From Pseudomonadota bacterium (GTDB lineage Bacteria > Pseudomonadota > Alphaproteobacteria > Caulobacterales > Caulobacteraceae), in contig JAEXJH010000341.1 of assembly GCA_023445955.1 (NCBI GenBank), forward strand, positions 1 to 10,637: 10,637 nucleotides of DNA. The letters run 5' to 3'. A model generated the notes under the pieces. The model was given only the letters and a program-made list of their open reading frames with translations, did no database searches and was not told the origin of the DNA. The position numbers and the translations under genes were made by a program. Each line of letters begins with the position of its first letter. Position 1 is the stretch's first letter. Shown here piece after piece: positions 1 through 7,007 of the stretch.

Positions 1-660
1 GACCAAGGCGTGGCGTCGTTCAACCAGAACACCCGCGACCGCAACGAACTGTCGTACGGCGCCAAGGCCGAATACGCGGTCAGCCCGGACACGGCGATCT
101 ATGCGACCGCGACCGGCAACAAGAAGGACTATGACCTCGCCAGCGCCACCGACCGCTCGTCGGACGGCTACGTCGTGGGCGTCGGCGCCAATTTCGACGT
201 GTCGGAACTGGTGCGCGGCGACGTGCAGGTCGGCTACATGAAGCAGTCGTACGACAAGGCGATCTACAAGGACATCAAGGGCTTCAGCGCCAAGGGCGGC
301 CTGGAATGGTTCCCGACGCAGCTGACCACGCTCGGCATCAACGGTTCGCGCTCGATTGAAGAATCGGTCGCTCCGGGTTCGGCGGGTTTCATCTCCAACA
401 ACCTGGGCGCCTCGATCGACCACGAGCTGCTGCGTAACGTCCTGCTGTCGGCCTCCTATACGCATGGCAAGGACGACTATCGTGGCGTTGACCGCTCGGA
501 CAAGCGCGACAACTTCTCGACGACCGCGACCTATCTGCTGAACCGTCGTGTGGGTCTGTTCCTGACCTACAACTACCTGAAGCAGAACTCGTCGGGCGCC
601 GCAAAGGCCTCGTCGTTCAAGGACAACAAGCTGACCGCTTCCGTGGCGCTGCAGTTCTAA
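1..660 (+). CDS. Outer-membrane beta-barrel protein, 3' part only (putative exopolysaccharide porin)
   Basis: The reading frame is open from base 1 to the TAA at 658-660, giving the last 219 residues; the start lies upstream of the window. The protein alternates polar and hydrophobic residues in short strands separated by Asp/Asn/Lys-rich turns, and it ends in ASVALQF. A terminal Phe after alternating hydrophobics is the usual signal recognised by the BAM machinery. The style fits the putative beta-barrel porin family (BBP2-like/VpsM-like) often encoded in exopolysaccharide loci. Only 45 bases separate it from the Wzc-like kinase gene and I see no promoter there, so the two probably share an operon. 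Inferred role: outer-membrane pore or accessory barrel for polysaccharide release. A general porin is the alternative. The GTG at base 10 is internal and should not be taken as the start. Confidence 0.8.
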   Translation, partial: DQGVASFNQNTRDRNELSYGAKAEYAVSPDTAIYATATGNKKDYDLASATDRSSDGYVVGVGANFDVSELVRGDVQVGYMKQSYDKAIYKDIKGFSAKGGLEWFPTQLTTLGINGSRSIEESVAPGSAGFISNNLGASIDHELLRNVLLSASYTHGKDDYRGVDRSDKRDNFSTTATYLLNRRVGLFLTYNYLKQNSSGAAKASSFKDNKLTASVALQF

Positions 661-673
661 TAACGTCCACGAA

Positions 674-690
674 ACGGCAAGGTTTGCCGT
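674..690 (+). other. Small hairpin between barrel gene and kinase gene
   Basis: ACGGCAA (674-680) and TTGCCGT (684-690) form a perfect 7-bp stem with a 3-base loop, ending 15 bases before the ATG of the kinase gene. There is no T run after it, so it is unlikely to be a full terminator. It may stabilise the upstream mRNA or tune expression between the two genes. This is inference from the repeat alone. Confidence 0.45.
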
Positions 691-705
691 CTACTGAGAG
701 TACCC

Positions 706-2925
706 ATGGACGGCTCCGGTTTTGAAACTTCGAACGCTCCGGTGAATGACACCGGAGCGTTGTCTTTTGACCTGAACATCGCGATCGCGACGTTCAGGCG
801 ACGCTTCCGACTCTTTGCAGCGGTGGCGGTGGTGGTGTTTGCAGCGGTGGTGCTCTTCACCCTGCAGCAGACGCCGCTCTATACGGCGACTGCCCAGGTG
901 ATGCTGGACGTCCGTAAAGAGCAGGTCACCGACATGAGCGCGGTGCTCTCGGGGCTGCCGGCGGACTCGTCCGTCGTCGACACCGAGGTCGAGGTGCTGA
1001 AGTCGCGCTCTCTGGCCAGCCGGGTCGTCAAGGACCTGAAGCTTGAGCAGGACCCGTACTTCAATCCCTATCTGGCGGGCGCGCAGGGGCCGACGGCATG
1101 GCTGTCGTCGCTGAAGAAGGCCACCGCGCCGACCACGACGACTGATCCGGCAGAGATGCAGCGTCGTCGCGAGCGGATCGTCGATAACCTGCTGGGCGGC
1201 CTCAAGGTCCGCCGCGCGGGCCTGACCTATCTGATCTCGATCGAATACACCCACGTTGATCCCAAGCGGGCGGCGGAAATCGCCAACGCCTTCGCCAACC
1301 TGTACCTCACCGAGCAGCTTGAAGCGAAGTTCGACGCGACGCAGAAGGCCAACGAGTGGCTGGATACCCGCGTTGGCGAGCTGCGCGACCAGGTCGTGCA
1401 GGCCGATGCAGCCGTCCAGCAGTACAAGATCGCGCACAACCTGCTCAGCGCCGAAGGCGCGACCCTGACCGAGCAGGAGATTTCGGGCCTGAACCAGCAG
1501 CTGGCCCTGAGCCGCGCTTCGCAAGCTGAAACCGACGCCCGCCTGAACATTGCGCGCCAGCAACTGGCCAGGGGCAGCACCGGCGAAGACGTCGGCGAAT
1601 CCCTGAACTCGCCGGTCGTGCAGCAACTGCGGCAGCAGCGCGCCATCAAGAGCGCCCAGGTCGCCGATCTGGGCGGCCGCTACGGCGACCGCCACCCCGA
1701 CCTGTTGAAGGCCAAGCGCGAGCTGAGCGATATCGACGGCCAGATCCAGGCCGAAATCCGTCGCATCATCTCGAACCTTGAGGCCCAGGCCCAGGTTGCG
1801 CGCCAGCGCACCGGCTCGGTGGCCTCCAGCGTCTCGGCCTCGAGGGGCACGCTGGCGGGCAACAACCGCGCCAGCATCGGCCTGTCGGAGCTGGAGCGTA
1901 AGGCTCAATCGGTCAAGACGCTGTACGAGACCCTGCTGGCCCGCTTCAAGCAGACCACCACCTCGGACGGCATCGAGCAGGCCGACGCCCGCGTGGTGTC
2001 GCCGGCCAAGATCCCGACGGGCCCCAGCTATCCCAAGCCGTCGCTGAACCTGGCCCTGGGCCTGGTTCTGGCGCTGGGCGCCGGCGCCGCCGCGATCGTC
2101 CTGGCCGAAATCCTGATGGCGGGCCTCTTCACCGAGGACGAGGTCGAGCGCCGCCTGGGCCTGCCCTATCTGGGCGCGGTCCCGAGCCTGGGCACCACGG
2201 TCGACGACGCCAAGACCCTGAAGGGCCTGACGCCGCCGGACTACCTGCTGGCCAAGCCGCTCTCCAGCTTCGCGGAAAGCCTGCGCAAGCTGCGCGCCTC
2301 GATCCTGTTCTCCAAGGTCGGCGAGCCGGTGAAGGTCATCGCGGTCACCTCGTCCCTGCCGGGCGAAGGCAAGACCACGACGACGTTCTCGCTGGCCCGC
2401 ACCCTGGCGACCTCGGGCGCCAAGGTCATCGTGGTCGACTGCGACCTGCGCCAGAGCGCGATCAGCCAGTTCCTGAAGGAGCCGGCGTCGGTCGGCCTGC
2501 TGGAAGTGCTGAACGGCGTCGCCACCCTGGACCAGGCGGTGATCGACGACGAAAGCGGCGCGCAGATCCTGCCGTTGGCCAAGTCGTCCTACACCCCGCG
2601 CGACGTGCTGGGTTCGTCGGCCATGCACAAGCTGCTGCAGGACCTGCGCGCGCGCTACGAGATCGTGCTGCTGGACACCGCCCCGCTGCTGGCCATCGCC
2701 GACACCCGCATCCTGGCGCCGCACGCCGACGCCGTGGTCATGCTGGTGCGCTGGAAGAAGACGCCTGTGAAGGCCGTGCAGTCGGCCCTGGCGCTGCTGC
2801 AAGGCACGCGCGCCTTCATCGCCGGTGTGGCCCTGACCCAGATGGATCTCAAGGCCCAGTCCCGCTACGGCTACGGCGACTCCTATTATTACTACGCCAA
2901 CTACCGAAAGTATTATGCGGACTAG
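706..2925 (+). CDS. Wzc-like polysaccharide co-polymerase with bacterial tyrosine kinase domain
   Basis: This 739-residue inner-membrane protein belongs to the exopolysaccharide transport/tyrosine autokinase family. It controls chain length and couples synthesis to export through the outer-membrane Wza partner. Domains in order: an N-terminal Wzz region with the first membrane helix near residues 36-53; a long periplasmic coiled-coil part (about 200-430) rich in Gln/Ala/Arg heptads; a second membrane helix near 446-475; and a cytoplasmic kinase. The kinase shows Walker A GEGKT with Lys556, Walker A' VVDCDLR with Asp578 and Asp580, and Walker B VLLDTAP with Asp657. The last 20 residues contain nine tyrosines, the expected autophosphorylation cluster. 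Length is normal for the fused proteobacterial form. The ATG at 706 has GAGAG about 5 bases upstream. Its stop overlaps the next gene's start, so the two are probably translationally coupled. This is probably the equivalent of the Caulobacter capsule-locus kinase; I give no symbol because I am unsure of the accepted name. Confidence 0.93.
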   Translation: MDGSGFETSNAPVNDTGALSFDLNIAIATFRRRFRLFAAVAVVVFAAVVLFTLQQTPLYTATAQVMLDVRKEQVTDMSAVLSGLPADSSVVDTEVEVLKSRSLASRVVKDLKLEQDPYFNPYLAGAQGPTAWLSSLKKATAPTTTTDPAEMQRRRERIVDNLLGGLKVRRAGLTYLISIEYTHVDPKRAAEIANAFANLYLTEQLEAKFDATQKANEWLDTRVGELRDQVVQADAAVQQYKIAHNLLSAEGATLTEQEISGLNQQLALSRASQAETDARLNIARQQLARGSTGEDVGESLNSPVVQQLRQQRAIKSAQVADLGGRYGDRHPDLLKAKRELSDIDGQIQAEIRRIISNLEAQAQVARQRTGSVASSVSASRGTLAGNNRASIGLSELERKAQSVKTLYETLLARFKQTTTSDGIEQADARVVSPAKIPTGPSYPKPSLNLALGLVLALGAGAAAIVLAEILMAGLFTEDEVERRLGLPYLGAVPSLGTTVDDAKTLKGLTPPDYLLAKPLSSFAESLRKLRASILFSKVGEPVKVIAVTSSLPGEGKTTTTFSLARTLATSGAKVIVVDCDLRQSAISQFLKEPASVGLLEVLNGVATLDQAVIDDESGAQILPLAKSSYTPRDVLGSSAMHKLLQDLRARYEIVLLDTAPLLAIADTRILAPHADAVVMLVRWKKTPVKAVQSALALLQGTRAFIAGVALTQMDLKAQSRYGYGDSYYYYANYRKYYAD

Positions 2926-4849
2926 GACGCGAACGGGCGGGGGCGCGCCGTCGCCCGGAGCGGCCAAGACACGCAAGCTGCAGGTTTCCGAGAGCGCCGC
3001 GACGGGCGCTCTCGTTGCGCTGCTCCTGGCCGAAGTCGTCGCGTTCGGGGCCAGCGACGTGGCGGTCGCCGCCCTGTTTGGGGCGTTGCAGGCCGCATTT
3101 CTCCTGATCTTGCTGCTGACCTGCGGCTGGGCGCGGAAGATTCCCAGCGTCCTGACCACGCCTTGGCCGGGCCTGATGTTCATCGCGGTTCTGGGCATTA
3201 CGGCGTGGTCGCTCACACCGTTCGGGCCGGGCGGCGCGCACCCTGTCTGGAGCTATCTGGGCGGCGGCGACGGCGCGATCACCGTCGACCGCTCGTCGTT
3301 GATCCTCAATCTTCTCCGTCTGATCGGTCTGGCCTGCCTGTTCCTGGCCGCGCAGATCGTCGGCGCCTCCGAGACGCGCCGTCGGGCGCTGGCCTGGTGG
3401 TTCGTGCTCGGCCTGGCGGCCTTCGCGGCCGTGGCGATCATCGACCATGTCAGCCTCCGCGCCGGTCGACGTCTGACGGCCACCCTGTTCAGCCCCAATA
3501 CCGCCGCGACCTTGATGGGCGTGGGCGCTATCTTCGCGGTGATGTTCTTCTCGCAGGCCCTCCAGCGCGCTGGCGGCGCTCTGCGCCTGGACCGCATGAA
3601 GCTGGACGCCAGCCTGAGCCTGGTGGCGGCGGCGATCTTCGCCGTCGCCCTGGCGCTGACGGCGTCGCGTGGCGGGATCTTCGCCACGGTCGTGGGGCTG
3701 GCGGTGCTGTTGACGTGGCAAGTCCTGGCGCAAGGCCGCAAGGCGCGGGCGATCGCCATCCTGGGCGGCGCGGCGGTCCTGCTGGTCGTCGTCGGCGTGG
3801 CGATGCGCAGCGCCGAGCTGACGGCCGCGCGGCTGGAGCATCTGGAGGGCGATGTCGCCGTCCGCAAAGCGATCTTCGACGCCCACTGGCAGGCCTTCCA
3901 ATCCTCGCCCTGGTTCGGCTTTGGCCTGGGCTCCTTCCCGGTGATCAACCAGCTGGTCTCGACCACCGAGAACCTGAATGTCCTGTTCGACGTTCGCGCC
4001 ACCCACAATCTCTATCTCCAGTGGTTGGAGGAGGCGGGCATCGTCGGTTCGGTCGCCATGCTGGCCTGGCTGCTGGGCGCGCTCTGGCGGCTGGGGCAGG
4101 ACGCGATCCGCCCGGGCACGGCAGGCGCCCTGGCGCGCGCGGCGATCGCCGCCACGGTGGTCGTCCTGCTGCACGGCCTTTCGGATTTCGCCGTCCAGGT
4201 GCCGGCCCTGCAGGCCATATTCGCCGCAGGGTTGGGTGCGATGACGGTCACGGCGCCGCGCCGCAGCCGGACCGAGCAAAAGGTGGAATGGGGCACGACC
4301 GCCTTTGCCGGCGCAGCCCTGGTGATCTCGGCCCTGTCGGCCGTTCCTCTGGTCGCGTCCCGGTTCGGCGGCGATCTGTCCGGCATGCCCACGGCGTCCG
4401 CCGAGGTTCTGGCGAGCACCATTGAAGCCGGGCTCGCCCGTCCGTCCGCAGATTCGGCCACGCTGACGCGTCTGGAGGGCCTGAGCCGTCGTGAAGTCTC
4501 GCTCCGGCCCGGCTCGGGCGCGGCGTGGCTGCGGATGGCGGCGGTTGACTATCGACGCGGCGATGGGGTGATGGCCAACCGGGCGCTGGAACACTCCCTG
4601 GCGGTGGCGCCGTTGCAGACCAGCCTCTTCATGAGCCGCGCGCGTCTGGCCTATGAAAACTGGTCGACGCTCTCGCCGGCGGCCCGCGAACAGATCTCCT
4701 ATCAGGCACGCGTCGAGTTTGGCCGTCCAGGCGGCGAGCAACGCCTGGTCGCGCTCGCCAACGACCTCAAGAACCCGGGTGGCCAGATGGGCCTGGCCTT
4801 CCTGATCTCGGGCGAAAGGCTTGCTCGCCTGCAGGCCAAAATTCAGTAG
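2915..4849 (+). CDS. O-antigen ligase/polymerase family membrane protein (Wzy/WaaL-like)
   Basis: This 644-residue protein has about a dozen hydrophobic segments in residues 28-480 and a soluble C-terminal tail. Hallmarks of the Wzy_C/O-antigen ligase superfamily are visible: TASRGG at 249-254, SSPWFGFGLGSF from residue 330, and THNLYLQWLEEAG from residue 363, with His364 as the likely catalytic histidine of the periplasmic loop. Such proteins polymerise lipid-linked repeat units or transfer the glycan to an acceptor, and sequence alone does not tell which. The tail (about 500-644) contains TPR-like helices (GSGAAWLRMAAVDYRRGDG and onward), which often occur in this family. The ATG at 2915 lies inside the kinase gene, with an 11-base overlap, and there is only a weak GAAAG upstream, so translational coupling is likely. 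The gene end overlaps the convergent pssY by 7 bases. Confidence 0.88.
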   Translation: MRTRTRTGGGAPSPGAAKTRKLQVSESAATGALVALLLAEVVAFGASDVAVAALFGALQAAFLLILLLTCGWARKIPSVLTTPWPGLMFIAVLGITAWSLTPFGPGGAHPVWSYLGGGDGAITVDRSSLILNLLRLIGLACLFLAAQIVGASETRRRALAWWFVLGLAAFAAVAIIDHVSLRAGRRLTATLFSPNTAATLMGVGAIFAVMFFSQALQRAGGALRLDRMKLDASLSLVAAAIFAVALALTASRGGIFATVVGLAVLLTWQVLAQGRKARAIAILGGAAVLLVVVGVAMRSAELTAARLEHLEGDVAVRKAIFDAHWQAFQSSPWFGFGLGSFPVINQLVSTTENLNVLFDVRATHNLYLQWLEEAGIVGSVAMLAWLLGALWRLGQDAIRPGTAGALARAAIAATVVVLLHGLSDFAVQVPALQAIFAAGLGAMTVTAPRRSRTEQKVEWGTTAFAGAALVISALSAVPLVASRFGGDLSGMPTASAEVLASTIEAGLARPSADSATLTRLEGLSRREVSLRPGSGAAWLRMAAVDYRRGDGVMANRALEHSLAVAPLQTSLFMSRARLAYENWSTLSPAAREQISYQARVEFGRPGGEQRLVALANDLKNPGGQMGLAFLISGERLARLQAKIQ

Positions 4850-5550
4850 GCGTTTTCGGCGATCAACAGGCTGGGAATGGTGAGAAGAACGATCTTGGCG
4901 TCCTTCAGGATCGACCAGGTCTGAATGTAGTCGATATCGGCCTCGACGCGATTGCGCATGGCCTCGACGGTCTCGGTGCCGCCCCGGAAGCCCTTTACCT
5001 GGGCCAGGCCCGTGAGGCCCGGGCGAGCCTGATAGCGGGCATAGTAGTTGGGGATGCGCACGCCGTAATAGTCGTCGTGAGCCGCAGCATGCGGCCGCGG
5101 GCCAACAAGCGACATGTCGCCGCGCAGGACGTTGATCAGCTGTGGCAGCTCATCGATGCTGGTGGCGCGGAGAAGACGGCCGATGCGGGTGACGCGACTG
5201 TCGCCCCGCTGAGCCTGGGTCAACTCGGGTCCGTCCTCGCGGCAGTGCATGGTGCGCAGCTTGAGGATCTGGAACCGTGATCCGCCCAGGCCGCCCCGCA
5301 TCTGGCGGAAGAGGGCAGGACCCGGCGACTCTATCTTGATCAGCAGCGCGGCCAGCAAAAGCAGCGGCGCAAACAAGAGTAACAAGGCGGCTGAAGCCGC
5401 CACATCAAGCGTGCGCTTGCGCAGATCGACCGCTACTTGCGGCAACGGACCATGCAATCCTGGCGCGAGAAATTCGGAATACGATCCCCCGTCCACCAGA
5501 TGACCCTCTGAGTTCCCCACCGCGTCGCGACTGGTTTCCAGCTCCGACAT
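4843..5550 (-). CDS. pssY: Initiating sugar-phosphate transferase (polyprenyl-phosphate glycosyl-1-phosphate transferase), probable PssY
   Basis: The 235-residue product is a small monotopic phosphoglycosyl transferase. These enzymes move a sugar phosphate from a UDP-sugar to undecaprenyl phosphate at the inner membrane, the first step of repeat-unit assembly. Visible signatures: KRTLDV (45-50) leading into one hydrophobic re-entrant helix (about 50-72), SPGPALFRQ (75-83), KLRTM (97-101), the catalytic Asp133-Glu134 in [17 protein letters not shown] (144-153) and [12 protein letters not shown] (176-187). It is the short form, without the extra N-terminal domain and helices of long HfsE/WbaP-type enzymes. 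Position next to hvyA and the export genes matches C. crescentus pssY (CC_0166), reported to be partly redundant with hfsE and pssZ in holdfast synthesis. The start at 5550 has only a weak GAAAG site. A later start would still keep the catalytic core, and residues 1-40 look disordered. Confidence 0.85.
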   Translation of the reverse strand: MSELETSRDAVGNSEGHLVDGGSYSEFLAPGLHGPLPQVAVDLRKRTLDVAASAALLLLFAPLLLLAALLIKIESPGPALFRQMRGGLGGSRFQILKLRTMHCREDGPELTQAQRGDSRVTRIGRLLRATSIDELPQLINVLRGDMSLVGPRPHAAAHDDYYGVRIPNYYARYQARPGLTGLAQVKGFRGGTETVEAMRNRVEADIDYIQTWSILKDAKIVLLTIPSLLIAENAY

Positions 5551-5693
5551 CTTTCAAGGTAACGCAAATGACTCACAGCGTCGCGAGGAAAAATCCACAG
5601 ACAGTACTTCTTATGTTTAACGCGCGTAGACTCTGTTCATTCACGGCCGATTAGCTGCGCCGCATTACATCTTTCGCATCAGGAGTGTGATCG
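5551..5693. promoter_or_regulatory. Divergent control region of pssY and the 50-residue membrane protein, with two GANTC sites
   Basis: These 143 bases separate two divergent genes and must hold both promoters. GACTC occurs at 5570-5574 and 5629-5633. GANTC is the target of the CcrM methyltransferase, whose methylation state guides GcrA-dependent transcription in Caulobacter. A TTAA half-site of the CtrA type is at 5617-5620, but no partner half-site sits 7 bases away. I could not find a convincing sigma-73 -35/-10 pair. Cell-cycle control is therefore a suggestion, not a demonstration. Confidence 0.5.
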
Positions 5694-5846
5694 ATGATCG
5701 ACGCCAAAATGTCTCTGTCGCATGTTGAAGTCGCTGCCCCCGCACGGGCCAGGCGCCTGCCGCCCCTGTTGGGTTTGGGGCTGGGCGCCGTCATTTCGAT
5801 GGGGCTTTGGGGCGCCTTGGCGCTGACCGTCTCCCACATCCTCTAG
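5694..5846 (+). CDS. Small single-pass membrane protein, 50 residues, function unknown
   Basis: A short gene with start ATG 5694-5696 and stop TAG 5844-5846. AGGAG at 5681-5685 sits 8 bases before the ATG, the best ribosome binding site in the window, which is the main reason to call it. The product has a polar N-terminus, a basic patch ARARR (17-21), then one hydrophobic Gly/Leu-rich helix (about 22-46) ending in a short VSHIL tail. By the positive-inside rule the N-terminus should be cytoplasmic. A second in-frame ATG at codon 6 is possible, but it is not preceded by a binding site. I do not recognise a family. It is divergent from pssY and followed by a hairpin, so it is probably its own transcription unit. 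A role in capsule assembly would be a guess from position only. Confidence 0.72.
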   Translation: MIDAKMSLSHVEVAAPARARRLPPLLGLGLGAVISMGLWGALALTVSHIL

Positions 5847-5887
5847 GCTTTTCGAAAGTCGCGTCGAGCCGCTTCCAAGGCTGACCC

Positions 5888-5914
5888 ACGCCCGCTCATG
5901 ACCTGAGCGGGCGT
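5888..5914 (+). terminator. Hairpin after the small membrane protein gene
   Basis: A perfect 11-bp inverted repeat, ACGCCCGCTCA (5888-5898) and TGAGCGGGCGT (5904-5914), has a 5-base loop and starts 41 bases after the stop codon. The downstream stretch is only moderately T-rich (CGTCATTTAT), so Rho-independent termination is likely but not textbook. Confidence 0.65.
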
Positions 5915-5956
5915 CGTCATTTATAGCGACAAGCAGCCGCCGCTCCCGTCAGGCAA

Positions 5957-5989
5957 AAAGAGCCCCGGACCTGAGGTCCGGGGCTCTTT
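5957..5989. terminator. Strong bidirectional Rho-independent terminator, mainly for hvyA
   Basis: Perfect 15-bp arms (5957-5971 and 5975-5989) with a 3-base loop contain the GC-rich core GAGCCCCGGACC. Read on the minus strand the stem runs into TTTTT, a good U tract for hvyA, whose stop is 23 bases upstream on that strand. Read on the plus strand it ends CTCTTTGCATTT, so it should also stop transcription from the convergent small gene. Confidence 0.88.
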
Positions 5990-6011
5990 GCATTTCGATC
6001 GGGCCGTCCGA

Positions 6012-6845
6012 TCAGGTGACGGTGGTCCACAGGGCCGTGCCGGGGATCTGACGCTCGACCCAGCGATAGTTCAGGTCTTCCCAGGGGGTCGCCCAGGGAG
6101 TCAGGTTGTCCAGGACGACGTCGCCGCTCTCGAGCGAGACCGCCAGGACGGCGTGGCTCTCGCCGCGGGCCGTGACGGCGACGACCATCGACAGGGCGCT
6201 GTCGGGCACGCCGGCCGCGATCAGCTGGCGGCGCTTTTCCAGCGCGTAGTCTTCGCAGTCGCCATAGAGCTTGCCGTTCACCAGGCGCGGCAGCGACCAG
6301 TATTCGGCTTGGCCGTAGAGTTCCTGGTCGCTGGCCTTCTTGACCGTGCGATTGACCAGTTGATTGACTTGGTTCAGCAGCTTGAGCTGGTCGCGCTCGG
6401 CGCGCGTGCTCCAGGCCAGAGCGGTCGGTGCGGGCATTTCCGGTTCGGGCGTGGCGACGATCGTGGCGGGGCGCAGCTGGCCGGCCACGATGAAGTCCTC
6501 GACCGCGGCGGGCGTCCAGGCTTCCACGGTCTGCACGGTGAGCAGGCCCAGGCTGTCATGGTCGGCCTGAAATGCGCCGCCGGCCTGGGTCTCGAAGGCG
6601 CGGGGAGCGATCGCGCCCACCGACGAGGTCGGCGCCAGGCTGGCGCCCATGCCGAGCAGGGCCAGCTGGGCGGTCGGCACGCCGCAGGTCTGGATGTCCC
6701 GGCGGCACAGGTCGGCGAAGCCCATCGGAGCGCCGACGACATCGCCGCGCGGCATGAACGTCATCGAGCCCGCTTGCGCGCTGGCGCCCGTCATCATCGC
6801 AATAGCGCTGACCAGTCCCAGAACAATGTTACGCGCCTTGAACAT
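6012..6845 (-). CDS. hvyA: HvyA-like secreted transglutaminase-like cysteine-protease homologue (BTLCP), capsulation regulator
   Basis: The 277-residue product has a Sec signal peptide: basic MFKAR, hydrophobic core about 7-20, and cleavage near ASAQA-GS (residue 25/26). A C-terminal domain of the bacterial transglutaminase-like cysteine proteinase family (DUF920/peptidase C93, related to LapG) follows. The expected catalytic triad is present: Cys197 in YGDCEDYALEKR, His231 in ESHAVLAV and Asp246 in VVLDNL. Cys47 and Cys54 near the mature N-terminus could form a disulphide. A Pro-rich stretch (about 131-142) precedes the catalytic domain. Established for C. crescentus: HvyA accumulates in G1 swarmer cells and blocks capsule formation, and CtrA and MucR/SciP take part in its control. 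I assign the symbol from family plus position beside pssY and the export genes. Substrate is unknown to me. The ATG at 6845 is favoured because it gives a proper signal peptide, although its ribosome site is weak and lies in a hairpin. Confidence 0.83.
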   Translation of the reverse strand: MFKARNIVLGLVSAIAMMTGASAQAGSMTFMPRGDVVGAPMGFADLCRRDIQTCGVPTAQLALLGMGASLAPTSSVGAIAPRAFETQAGGAFQADHDSLGLLTVQTVEAWTPAAVEDFIVAGQLRPATIVATPEPEMPAPTALAWSTRAERDQLKLLNQVNQLVNRTVKKASDQELYGQAEYWSLPRLVNGKLYGDCEDYALEKRRQLIAAGVPDSALSMVVAVTARGESHAVLAVSLESGDVVLDNLTPWATPWEDLNYRWVERQIPGTALWTTVT

Positions 6846-6848
6846 GAA

Positions 6849-6871
6849 GACCCCGCTGTGTTCGTGGGGTC
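6849..6871 (-). promoter_or_regulatory. Hairpin covering the ribosome binding site of hvyA
   Basis: In the hvyA mRNA, GACCCC (6871-6866) can pair perfectly with GGGGTC (6854-6849) across an 11-base loop. The second arm ends only 3 bases before the ATG. GCGGGG is the only Shine-Dalgarno-like stretch in reach of the start codon, and most of it lies in the stem. If the hairpin forms, ribosome access would be restricted. Seen: the repeat and its spacing. Inferred: translational control. Confidence 0.5.
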
Positions 6872-6893
6872 AGTATTCATTCGCGCCGCAAAT

Positions 6894-6918
6894 TTGAGCT
6901 AAATTTAGATGGTATAAT
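6894..6918 (+). promoter_or_regulatory. Possible sigma-73-like promoter toward the phosphatase gene (upstream copy)
   Basis: TTGAGCT (6894-6900) resembles the Caulobacter -35 TTGACGS. After 10 bases GGTATAAT (6911-6918) matches six of eight positions of GCTANAWC and contains a full TATAAT. Spacing is within the 10-14 usually quoted for this organism. The TAACT boxes lie just downstream, where a bound protein could block it. Confidence 0.35.
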
Positions 6919-6926
6919 CCAGATGT

Positions 6927-6953
6927 TTAACTGTGGTAACTTTGAAATTAACT
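6927..6953. repeat. Three direct (T/G)TAACT boxes, candidate regulator-binding array
   Basis: TTAACT at 6927-6932, GTAACT at 6936-6941 and TTAACT at 6948-6953 are direct repeats starting 9 and 12 bases apart. The two identical outer boxes are 21 bases apart, two turns of the helix. TTAA is the CtrA half-site core, but the spacing is not the usual N7 pair. The array lies near the -35 position of any hvyA promoter that uses TCTAAATT (6908-6901, minus strand) as its -10. Confidence 0.5.
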
Positions 6954-6981
6954 AGAAGAAAGTCAAAATTTACTTGGTAAA

Positions 6982-7007
6982 TTGCGAGAGAACGATCTTG
7001 CTAAATT
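6982..7007 (+). promoter_or_regulatory. Possible sigma-73-like promoter toward the phosphatase gene (downstream copy)
   Basis: GCTAAATT (7000-7007) matches seven of eight positions of the Caulobacter -10 GCTANAWC. TTGCGAG (6982-6988) is a partial -35 at 11-base spacing. Transcription would begin around 7013-7018, next to an in-frame ATG at 7016, so a leaderless start there cannot be excluded. Confidence 0.4.

Noticed and set aside
691..3216. 841-codon open frame on the minus strand opposite the kinase gene
   Set aside because: It is Arg/Gln/Gly-rich with no recognisable domain, and it mirrors a strongly supported gene on the plus strand. Long antisense frames are common in GC-rich DNA.
2849..4741. 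630-codon open frame on the minus strand opposite the ligase gene
   Set aside because: Low-complexity Arg/Gln/Gly composition and full overlap with a membrane protein bearing clear family motifs.
5988..6902. 304-codon open frame on the plus strand opposite hvyA
   Set aside because: Hvya on the other strand has a signal peptide and a complete Cys/His/Asp triad; this frame has neither motifs nor a ribosome site, and it begins within the terminator.
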